DNA of 16,055 bases from Enteractinococcus sp. (GTDB taxonomy: Bacteria > Actinomycetota > Actinomycetes > Actinomycetales > Micrococcaceae). Position 1 is the first letter of the stretch. Each line of letters starts with the position of its first letter. The stretch spans positions 1 through 16,055 of the forward strand of contig JAJUIX010000005.1 in assembly GCA_029267455.1 (NCBI GenBank), written 5' to 3'. Positions 1 to 6,395 of this stretch are shown here, piece by piece. Made by a program: the position numbers and the translations under genes. A model generated the notes under the pieces. It saw only the letters and a list, made by a program, of their open reading frames with translations, was not told where the DNA came from and ran no database searches.

Positions 1-2255
1 AGATCAGATCCGTAGCCTGCTTCACAGCCACCCTGTCTTCCCATGGCGATCACCGCGAGGTCGGCCGGAGCAATTTCACGGTCCCACTTTTGTTGCACAT
101 GGTCGTGCACCAGTTCAAGGAGGGCTTCTACCGCAGCCTGATCCGCTGCCGCAAGCGCGGTTGAGACTTGCTGCTGGTCGATCAGCTGACAGGCGTCGGC
201 GAGACTAATGCGGAGAATTTCACGACGTCGTACCAACCGAATATAGCGGGCTGCATCAGGCAGGTGTGGATGACGGCGCAAGAGGGCGGCCAGCTCCGTT
301 TGAATGGTTTCCAAGCTCAGGGGCATCAAGTCCTGATCGCGGTCCATCCAGGCGGCTGCCTGCGGGGTATGTTCGAGCATGTCCGCGATATACCGTGACG
401 ACGACAGTACGTGAGCGAGCCGCTCTCCGGCTGCCGATGAGTCACGCAGCATGTGCAAATACCAGTGCGAGCTGCCCACGGATTCACTGATTTTCCGAAA
501 CCCCAGCAGTCCCCCATCAGGGTCCGGCCCCGAGGCTAACCAGCCGAGCATGGCCGGCAGAATCTGGCGCTGTAATTTGGCCTGGCGCGACACCCCAGAA
601 GTCAGTGCCTCGATATGGCGAACAGCTCCTTGAGGGTCGCGATAGCCAAGGGCCGCCAAACGCGCCGTGGCTGCTTCAGGCGTCAGGCGCGCGTCATCGG
701 GCGATAACGCAGCAGTTGACGGTAACAGGGGGCGGTAAAAGATTTGCTCAAACAGCGTGCGGTTCGAGTGGATGGTGGCTTTCCAGGCTTTGACGAGTTG
801 TTCGGCGTCTTTGGGCCACCCGTTTTCCATTGACCGGACGCTCCGGGCGAGGACGTACAGGTCGTCTTCGTCCTCGGGCATGGTGTGTGTACGCCGCAAT
901 TGCACCAGCTGAATACGATGTTCGAGCAACCGGAGAAATCGGTAGTTATTGGTCATAACCTGGGCATCACTTGGGCCGATATAACTGCCGGCCTGGAGCG
1001 CTTCGAGCGCATTCTCGGTCGCTCTGACCCGCAACTCGGGATCCGTTTTCCCATGCACCAGCTGTAGCAATTGGGCGGGGAATTCGACGTCGCGCAGTCC
1101 GCCCGGTCCCAGTTTGATTTCGCGGTCACGTTGTTCGTGGCTGATGTGGTCAATCACCCGGTTGCGCATACGCTGTACCTGCCGGACGAAACCGTCACGC
1201 GTTGAGGCTTGCCACACCATGGGGGTTATGGCCTCGAGATAGCGTTGACCCAGCCGCTGATCACCCGCCACCGGTCGGGCTTTCAGCAGTGCCTGGAACT
1301 CCCATGTGTGAGCCCAGCGCTGATAATACTCGAGGTGTGAGGCGACCGTACGAGACAGCACACCGTCCTGGCCTTCGGGCCGTAGATTTGTATCCACTTC
1401 CCATAATCCGGGTTCTCGAGCCGGCTGGTTGATGACGGTGGAAATCCCGGCGGCAAGTTCCGCGGCGATGTCTGCGGTAGTTTCTCGGCTCAGCTCTGAA
1501 TCTTCTATGACGTCGTGTACGAAAATGACGTCGACGTCGGAAAAGTAATTGAGCTCGCGGGCGCCGCACTTGCCCATGGCAATAACGCTCAGCTGTACTT
1601 CGTTTGTGGCAGCGAAACGTTCGAGAGTCTCGGCGCGCGAAACCGCTAATGCCGCTTCTAACGTGGCCGTTGCCAAATCGGAAAGCCACACCGATACTTT
1701 GGGCTGTAGCATCACCGGATCCGCGGCGATGAGGTCTTCGACGGTAATGGCCACCAACTGCCGACGGTATTGGACACGTAAGGCGACGGAGGCATCTTTG
1801 CCGGTCAATTTGGCCACTGGGAGATCCGCTGTCGGATCAGCTTCTACCGCCTGCAGCATGATTGCGCGCAGCTCGGTAGCGGCGTCTCGAAGATTCCCGT
1901 GGTCATCAACCAGTCCCCCACAGGCCGGGGTGGTCTCAACATCCGGGTGGCGAAAGATATCCAAGTGCTCGGAGCGCCGGATGAGAAATTCCCCCAGCGC
2001 TTCGGAGGCACCCAGCAACCGGAGCAGCGGACGCGCCCGTCCCTCGGCCACTAACTCACGAACGCTTGGGTCGCGTTCGATCAGTCGGATCAGCAGTAAT
2101 AGGGCTAAATCCGGGTTGGGGGCAACAGCGAGTTGGTCTAACAACTGTTCTGGGTCCAGCTGGGCCAGTTCTTTGGAGAATAGCAGCGATTCGGCGCGCG
2201 AAAGATCACGCAGACCAGCCGACACGAGGCGTAGCTGGCTGACCGGCTGACTCAT
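1..2255 (-). CDS. glnE: Bifunctional glutamine synthetase adenylyltransferase/deadenylase GlnE (3' end cut off)
   Basis: GlnE attaches AMP to, and removes it from, a regulatory tyrosine of type I-beta glutamine synthetase, setting its activity to nitrogen supply. From ATG at 2255 the frame stays open to the window edge, giving 751 complete residues of a protein normally near 1000. The first nucleotidyltransferase site reads MGKCGARELNYFSDVDV at residues 227-243, with the metal-binding Asp pair D240/D242. A KLGPGGLRDVEF block ending at residue 392 is typical of the family. The second nucleotidyltransferase motif begins at about residue 738 (MGRQGGCEAGYGSD) and is cut at the edge before its second Asp. 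I checked the frame at both motifs and saw no frameshift. The start overlaps the glnA2 stop by four bases (ATGA), so translation is probably coupled. The C-terminal regulatory part lies outside the window. Confidence 0.96.
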   Translation of the reverse strand, partial: MSQPVSQLRLVSAGLRDLSRAESLLFSKELAQLDPEQLLDQLAVAPNPDLALLLLIRLIERDPSVRELVAEGRARPLLRLLGASEALGEFLIRRSEHLDIFRHPDVETTPACGGLVDDHGNLRDAATELRAIMLQAVEADPTADLPVAKLTGKDASVALRVQYRRQLVAITVEDLIAADPVMLQPKVSVWLSDLATATLEAALAVSRAETLERFAATNEVQLSVIAMGKCGARELNYFSDVDVIFVHDVIEDSELSRETTADIAAELAAGISTVINQPAREPGLWEVDTNLRPEGQDGVLSRTVASHLEYYQRWAHTWEFQALLKARPVAGDQRLGQRYLEAITPMVWQASTRDGFVRQVQRMRNRVIDHISHEQRDREIKLGPGGLRDVEFPAQLLQLVHGKTDPELRVRATENALEALQAGSYIGPSDAQVMTNNYRFLRLLEHRIQLVQLRRTHTMPEDEDDLYVLARSVRSMENGWPKDAEQLVKAWKATIHSNRTLFEQIFYRPLLPSTAALSPDDARLTPEAATARLAALGYRDPQGAVRHIEALTSGVSRQAKLQRQILPAMLGWLASGPDPDGGLLGFRKISESVGSSHWYLHMLRDSSAAGERLAHVLSSSRYIADMLEHTPQAAAWMDRDQDLMPLSLETIQTELAALLRRHPHLPDAARYIRLVRRREILRISLADACQLIDQQQVSTALAAADQAAVEALLELVHDHVQQKWDREIAPADLAVIAMGRQGGCEAGYGSD

Positions 2256-3592
2256 ACGGCATCCAGATAGCGACGAATTTCATAGGGCGAGACATTCACC
2301 CGGTATTCATCCCACTCAGCACGTTTCGTGCGCAAAAAGGACTGGAAAACCGTCTCGCCCAGCACATCGGCAACGAATTCGGATTCTTCTAGCACTCCGA
2401 TCGCATCGTGCAAGGTAGTGGGCAGCGAACCGTGGCCCATAAGTATGCGCTCGCGGGTGGTTAACATGGTGATGTCATCATCGGCGGCTTCCGGTAGCTC
2501 ATATTCTTCTTCGATGCCTTTGAGGCCGGCCGAGATCAATAGCGCATACGTCAGGTACGGGTTAGCAGCTGAGTCGATACCCCGGTATTCCACACGTGCT
2601 GAACCGGCCTTATTCGGTTTGTGTAGCGGGATGCGGACAAGGGCGGAACGGTTGTTATGGCCCCAGGACACATATGATGGTGCTTCTTTCCCACCCCATA
2701 AACGTTTATAGGAGTTCACGAATTGGTGGGTCACCGCAGTAATTTCGGCTGAATGGCGCAGCATGCCGGCAATGAATCGTCGAGCGGTAGTGGAAAGCTG
2801 ATACTCGGCGCCCGGTTCATAGAAAGCATTCGCGTCAGATTCGAATAATGAAAAGTGCGTGTGCAGGGCCGACCCGGGCTGAGAGCCCAGCGGTTTGGGC
2901 ATGAATGAAGCGTGCAGATTTTGAAGTGTGGCAACCTCTTTGATCACGGTGCGAGCCGTCATAATATTATCCGCTGTCGTCAGGGCATCGGCGACCCGCA
3001 GATCAATTTCGTTTTGTCCCGAGCCAGCTTCATGGTGGGAAAATTCCACTGAGATCCCGACAGCTTCGAGCATCGAGACGGCCTCGCGACGGAAATCCTG
3101 GGCTACCCCACCCGGCACGTGGTCGAAATAGCCCGCATTATCGACGGGCACCGGGGCGCCCTGTTCGTCTTGGAGCCCGGCCTGGAACAGGTAGAACTCG
3201 ATTTCGGGGTGTAAATAACAGCTGAACCCCATATCAGCTGCGTGTTCCAGCGTCCGGCGCAGCACGTGCCGCGGGTCTGCCATGGACGGCTCGCCGTCGG
3301 GCATATTGACGTCGCAAAACATGCGCGAGGTTTGTTCCTCATCGCCGCGCCACGGCAAGATTTGGAACGTGGTGGGATCGGGTTGTAACAGCATGTCAGA
3401 TTCAAAGATGCGGGTGAACCCATCAATTGACGAGCCATCGAAACCCAGTCCTTCCGAAAAGGCGTATTCGACTTCTGCCGGTGCCAGGGCGACAGATTTC
3501 AAAGCACCGACCACATCCGTGAACCACAGGCGGATAAACCGAACGTCACGGTCTTCCAGGGTTCGTAAAACGTATTCTTGCTGGCGGTCCAT
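2252..3592 (-). CDS. glnA2: Type I glutamine synthetase, GlnA2-like
   Basis: A glutamine synthetase-family enzyme (glutamate + NH3 + ATP to glutamine) in the cytoplasm. Starting at the ATG at 3592 gives 446 residues beginning MDRQQEYVLRTLE, which is the length and opening I recall for mycobacterial GlnA2. A GTG at 3637 would add 15 residues but lacks a ribosome-binding site, whereas AGGAAGAG lies a little upstream of the ATG. Visible motifs are FDGSSIDGF (51-59), HPEIEF (128-133) with metal-ligand glutamates, HHEAGSGQNEIDL (186-198), HTHFSLF (244-250), NSYKRLWGG (293-301) and EYRGIDSAANPY (335-346). Where GSI-beta enzymes carry the adenylylated tyrosine (N-L-Y-D-L-P-P-E-E), this protein reads D-I-T-M-L-T-T (373-379), so it is probably not itself a target of GlnE. 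It overlaps glnE and is divergent from panB, an arrangement also known in mycobacteria. Assignment to the glutamine synthetase family is firm; the GlnA2 subtype is inferred. Confidence 0.95.
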   Translation of the reverse strand: MDRQQEYVLRTLEDRDVRFIRLWFTDVVGALKSVALAPAEVEYAFSEGLGFDGSSIDGFTRIFESDMLLQPDPTTFQILPWRGDEEQTSRMFCDVNMPDGEPSMADPRHVLRRTLEHAADMGFSCYLHPEIEFYLFQAGLQDEQGAPVPVDNAGYFDHVPGGVAQDFRREAVSMLEAVGISVEFSHHEAGSGQNEIDLRVADALTTADNIMTARTVIKEVATLQNLHASFMPKPLGSQPGSALHTHFSLFESDANAFYEPGAEYQLSTTARRFIAGMLRHSAEITAVTHQFVNSYKRLWGGKEAPSYVSWGHNNRSALVRIPLHKPNKAGSARVEYRGIDSAANPYLTYALLISAGLKGIEEEYELPEAADDDITMLTTRERILMGHGSLPTTLHDAIGVLEESEFVADVLGETVFQSFLRTKRAEWDEYRVNVSPYEIRRYLDAV

Positions 3593-3653
3593 GATTTCGA
3601 GGTCTCTTCCTGACAAATACTTGGGGTCACCTACCACAATAGCAATGTGACGT

Positions 3654-3668
3654 TAGACTATGGGCATG
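3654..3668 (+). promoter_or_regulatory. Putative leaderless promoter of panB
   Basis: TAGACT at 3654-3659 fits the actinobacterial -10 pattern TANNNT. Exactly six bases follow before an ATG at 3666-3668, so transcription would be expected to start at the A of that ATG and give a leaderless mRNA. No Shine-Dalgarno sequence precedes either candidate ATG (3660 or 3666). No good -35 hexamer is seen. The same TAGACT-N6-ATG layout occurs before map. Confidence 0.6.
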
Positions 3669-4499
3669 GTTGAATCCCCTTACTCTGTTTTAAAGAAGAC
3701 TCCCGCCCGCTACCGGACCGTTCACTTCCAACAGATCAAGGACGCCGGCGGTAAGTTTGCGATGCTCACGTGCTATGACGCGCTCACCGCCGCCATTTTT
3801 GACGACGCCGGAGTTGAAACCCTGCTCATCGGCGATTCGTTAGGCAACGTTGTCCAAGGCAAGAACTCCACCCTGAGTGTGACGATGGAAGACATGATCA
3901 CCTTTTCCAAGGCGGTCGTTGCCGGAACGAACCGCGCATTTGTGCTGGCTGATCTGCCATTTGGTTCATATGAGGCATCCGTCGAGCAGGCCGTAACCTC
4001 GGGTATTCGCCTGGTCAAAGAAACCGGGATAGCGGCAATCAAGATGGAAGGCGGCGTAGAATACGCCGAACACATTAAAGCCCTCACCGCAGCGGGTGTA
4101 CCGGTAGTAGCCCATACGGGTTTCACTCCGCAATCTGAACACGTCCTTGGTGGCTACCGAGTCCAAGGTCGTGAGGACGATGCTGCCCAGCAGATGGTCG
4201 ACGAAGCCTTGGCGCTCCAGGACGCCGGGGCCATTATGTTGTTGATGGAGATGGTTCCCGCCGAGGTCTCCGCAGCCGTGGATCAAGCGCTAACCATTCC
4301 CACCGTAGGGATCGGCGCCGGAAATGCCACCACCGGCCAGGTGTTGGTCTGGCAGGATGCTTTCGGGTTGAACCGCGGTCGGGTTCCCTCCTTTGTCAAG
4401 CAGTACGCCGACGTCGGGCAGGTTCTGTCAGACGCTGCAAGACAATACCGCGAAGACGTCTTGCAGGTGAAGTTCCCGGACAGCGAGCACAGCTTCTAG
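3666..4499 (+). CDS. panB: 3-methyl-2-oxobutanoate hydroxymethyltransferase (ketopantoate hydroxymethyltransferase)
   Basis: PanB makes ketopantoate from 3-methyl-2-oxobutanoate and 5,10-methylene-tetrahydrofolate, the first committed step toward pantothenate and coenzyme A. Counting from the upstream ATG at 3660, the TIM-barrel signatures are LTCYDALTA (36-44), IGDSLGNVV (57-65) with Mg ligand D59, DLPFGSY (98-104) with D98, IKMEGG (127-132) with E130, AHTGFTPQ (151-158), the catalytic glutamate E197 in LLMEMVP, and VGIGAG (216-221). Length of about 277-279 residues is slightly above the common 260-270 because of a short N-terminal extension. I chose the ATG at 3666 because the -10 hexamer predicts transcription starting there; 3660 is the alternative. 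panC and panD are not in the window. The gene is divergent from glnA2 and converges on the small gene ending at 4506. Confidence 0.95.
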   Translation: MVESPYSVLKKTPARYRTVHFQQIKDAGGKFAMLTCYDALTAAIFDDAGVETLLIGDSLGNVVQGKNSTLSVTMEDMITFSKAVVAGTNRAFVLADLPFGSYEASVEQAVTSGIRLVKETGIAAIKMEGGVEYAEHIKALTAAGVPVVAHTGFTPQSEHVLGGYRVQGREDDAAQQMVDEALALQDAGAIMLLMEMVPAEVSAAVDQALTIPTVGIGAGNATTGQVLVWQDAFGLNRGRVPSFVKQYADVGQVLSDAARQYREDVLQVKFPDSEHSF

Positions 4500-4505
4500 C
4501 GAGTT

Positions 4506-4691
4506 TTACCAGTCGTCGTCTTCTTCGTCTTCTTCGTCCCAAGCGCGGTTGCGCTCTTCGTAGGTGGCTAGGGCATTTGCGGCTTCCTCTCGGGTGGCAA
4601 ACGGACCAATGCGGTCAATTGCCATGGACTTCGGGCCCTCTTCGACCTCGCCGGTTTTGACGTTATACCAGTAGCGTTTTTCTTCAGTCAT
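4506..4691 (-). CDS. Small SPOR-like protein of unknown function (61 aa)
   Basis: A 61-residue protein that starts MTEEKRYWYNVKTGEVEEGP. It has a compact N-terminal part rich in aromatic and glycine residues (YWYNVKTGEVEEG, then IGPFATREEAANAL at 28-41), followed by a helix and a very acidic tail, DEEDEEDDDW. The Y-W-Y-N-V plus G-P-F-x-T-x-E-E-A pattern resembles short actinobacterial proteins annotated as SPOR-domain proteins, which have been linked to peptidoglycan binding. No signal peptide or membrane segment is visible, so a periplasmic role is not supported here. The frame stays open upstream to an ATG at 4739, but that would overlap the map promoter and add an unrelated hydrophobic stretch, so I chose the ATG at 4691 just after GAAAGAAGT. 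The function is unknown; the family match is from memory. Confidence 0.75.
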   Translation of the reverse strand: MTEEKRYWYNVKTGEVEEGPKSMAIDRIGPFATREEAANALATYEERNRAWDEEDEEDDDW

Positions 4692-4725
4692 ACTTCTTTC
4701 ATACCAGATGATCGCACAGGCCAGA

Positions 4726-4740
4726 TAGACTAAATCCATG
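4726..4740 (+). promoter_or_regulatory. Putative leaderless promoter of map
   Basis: TAGACT (4726-4731) is followed by six bases (AAATCC) and then the map ATG at 4738-4740, the same geometry as before panB. There is no Shine-Dalgarno sequence, and no good -35 is seen. The whole divergent region between the small SPOR-like gene and map is only 46 bp, so both promoters must share it. Confidence 0.62.
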
Positions 4741-5709
4741 ACCTTTACACCTCCCCACCTCGAAACCCGTGCCTCAGTAGAGCCCGGTTCACCGAATTCG
4801 CATAATCATCCGGTTGACTCCCCACCGCGTCCCGGTAAAGGCTCTAAGGCGCCGAAGGGACGGCTGACTCCGGGATATGTCGCTCCCCAGCTACCGGTTC
4901 CCGACCACATCGAGCGACCAGACTATGTGGGTAAAAAGGATGCGATCGAGGGGCAACACGGTGACGTCTATGATGCTGACGGCATCGCCAAGATTCGCGC
5001 CGCCGGTCGACTGGCTGCGCAGGCCATGAACGTAGTAGCGCAGTATATTCGCCCGGGGATTACTACCGCGGAGCTGGACAAAATTGGCCACGAGTTCATT
5101 ATTGCGCACGATGCCTGGCCATCGACGCTGGGATATAAAGAGTTTCCGAAATCCATGACTACTTCACTCAACGAAGTGATTTGTCACGGTATCCCGGACG
5201 ATACCGTGCTGGAAGACGGTGACATCATTAACATTGATATCACCGTCTACAAGGATGGTCACCACGGGGACCACAACAAGACGTTCTTGGTTGGCGATGT
5301 GGATGAGGAATCTCGTCTCCTAGTCGAACGCACCGAGAAAGCTTTAGAGCGCGCGATCAAGGCGGTCAAACCGGGCCGGGAAATTAATGTCATCGGTCGC
5401 GTGATTGAAACCTATGCAAAACGTTTCGGGTACGGGGTAGTCAAGGACTTCGTGGGACACGGAGTCGGCCGGGAGTTCCATTCAGGGCTCATCGTGCCGC
5501 ACTATGATACTGCGCCGCGCCATAACGAAGTGATGGTGCCAGGGATGGTCTTTACCATCGAACCAATGTTGACCTTAGGTGATATTGCCTGGGAACTCTG
5601 GGATGACGGTTGGACCGTGACCACAAAAGATAGACAACGCAGTGCGCAGTTTGAACACACTATTGCGGTGACTCACGACGGCGCGGAAATTCTCACGCTC
5701 GCCGAATAA
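4738..5709 (+). CDS. map: Type I methionine aminopeptidase with N-terminal extension
   Basis: Removes the initiator methionine from nascent proteins using a two-metal site. The 323-residue chain has a proline-rich N-terminal extension (residues 1-65, including P-P-R-P-G-K and LTPGYVAPQLPVPDHIERPDYVG), then the pita-bread catalytic domain from about residue 80. Metal ligands are D167 (NIDITV), D178 (HHGDHNK), H241 (GHGVGREFH), E275 (FTIEPM) and E306 (AQFEHT). H150 in ICHGIP matches the substrate-binding histidine. The extension with P-x-x-P motifs resembles mycobacterial MetAP1c, in which it has been proposed to dock on the ribosome. All ligands are present, so the enzyme should be active. It ends 19 bp before the hairpin at 5729. 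Confidence 0.97.
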   Translation: MTFTPPHLETRASVEPGSPNSHNHPVDSPPRPGKGSKAPKGRLTPGYVAPQLPVPDHIERPDYVGKKDAIEGQHGDVYDADGIAKIRAAGRLAAQAMNVVAQYIRPGITTAELDKIGHEFIIAHDAWPSTLGYKEFPKSMTTSLNEVICHGIPDDTVLEDGDIINIDITVYKDGHHGDHNKTFLVGDVDEESRLLVERTEKALERAIKAVKPGREINVIGRVIETYAKRFGYGVVKDFVGHGVGREFHSGLIVPHYDTAPRHNEVMVPGMVFTIEPMLTLGDIAWELWDDGWTVTTKDRQRSAQFEHTIAVTHDGAEILTLAE

Positions 5710-5728
5710 TCGGTTTGAGTGCAGTGTA

Positions 5729-5767
5729 CCGGTGGTGGGCTGGCTTCCCCTTCCAGCCCACCACCGG
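5729..5767. terminator. Bidirectional hairpin terminator between map and nrdR
   Basis: Perfect 15-bp inverted repeat with a 9-base loop: the left arm CCGGTGGTGGGCTGG (5729-5743) pairs with CCAGCCCACCACCGG (5753-5767). It lies between the convergent stop codons of map (5709) and nrdR (5773). No run of T follows on either strand, which is common for actinobacterial terminators. The position and strength of the stem support termination in both directions. Confidence 0.85.
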
Positions 5768-5772
5768 AAATG

Positions 5773-6258
5773 TTAACGGGTAAACAGTTTAGCTTGTAGC
5801 GGCTCTTGAACGTTCGGCCGTTCTCGCAAATCTTGTATCGCTTTTTCGAAGTCGTCTAAATTATCGAAGTCCTGGTAGACAGATGCAAATCGTAAATAGG
5901 CAATCTGATCAAGCCGACGCAACGGACCGAGGATAGCCAGCCCAACTTCATGGGCATCCACTTCAGCATGGCCGGTGGCACGGATTGCTTCTTCAACCTC
6001 TTGGGCTAATTTCGCTAGATCATCGTTATCTACCGGTCGTCCTTGACAGGCTTTTCGCACGCCATTGATAACTTTGGCCCTATCAAAGGGTTCGGCGACT
6101 CCGGAACGTTTGATGACACTCAGCGAGGTGGTCTCCATAGTGGTGAAGCGTTTATCGCAGGAGCGACATTCACGGCGACGACGGATAGCTGAACCGTCGT
6201 CTAAAGACCGAGAGTCAACCACTCGGGATTCTTCATGTCGACAAAACGGACAGTGCAT
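5773..6258 (-). CDS. nrdR: Transcriptional repressor NrdR
   Basis: NrdR senses ATP/dATP and represses ribonucleotide reductase genes by binding NrdR boxes. The 161-residue protein has an N-terminal zinc ribbon with C3, C6, C31 and C34 (MHCPFC ... CRSC), the conserved RRRREC stretch, and then an ATP-cone domain from about residue 49 ([24 protein letters not shown]) to about residue 135 ([19 protein letters not shown]). The length is normal for the family. The gene stands downstream of dnaE on the same strand and has its own promoter containing two NrdR-box-like sites. No nrdAB/nrdEF/nrdJ gene is in the window, so it acts at a distance. Confidence 0.97.
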   Translation of the reverse strand: MHCPFCRHEESRVVDSRSLDDGSAIRRRRECRSCDKRFTTMETTSLSVIKRSGVAEPFDRAKVINGVRKACQGRPVDNDDLAKLAQEVEEAIRATGHAEVDAHEVGLAILGPLRRLDQIAYLRFASVYQDFDNLDDFEKAIQDLRERPNVQEPLQAKLFTR

Positions 6259-6295
6259 TGGGGAAGGAACCTCTCTACGAATTCGGTCTAAGCAA

Positions 6296-6350
6296 ATACT
6301 ACCCCTACATATTGTTGCACTTCAACCCTGGTAGCTACTATATGTTGTGG
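6296..6350 (-). promoter_or_regulatory. nrdR promoter with two NrdR-box-like operators
   Basis: On the minus strand a -35 TTGAAG (6320-6325) and -10 TAGTAT (6296-6301) are separated by 18 bp, upstream of nrdR. Two matches to the published NrdR box core CwAtATaTwG are present: CAATATGTAG (6305-6314), lying between -35 and -10, and CAACATATAG (6338-6347), just upstream of -35. Their centres are 33 bp apart, close to the three-turn spacing usual for NrdR box pairs. The layout fits autorepression of nrdR. Confidence 0.7.
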
Positions 6351-6360
6351 CCACCAGGGT
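6325..6360. repeat. 8-bp inverted repeat around the distal NrdR-like box
   Basis: ACCCTGGT (6325-6332) and ACCAGGGT (6353-6360) form an 8-bp inverted repeat with a 20-base centre that contains the distal NrdR-like box. It lies 36 bp or more after the dnaE stop and could act as a weak dnaE terminator, or it may only frame the operator. No T run is present. Confidence 0.4.
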
Positions 6361-6395
6361 GAGAGAGCGCAAGACCGGGGAGAGCTTGCTCCGGA

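Noticed and set aside
1549..2250. 233-codon open frame on the plus strand opposite glnE
   Set aside because: It is antisense to verified GlnE coding sequence, Ser/Arg-rich, and shows no recognisable domain.
3593..3637. Longer GlnA2 starting at GTG 3637
   Set aside because: There is no ribosome-binding site, and the extra 15 residues are absent from the GlnA2 form I recall. The ATG at 3592 gives the expected 446 residues.
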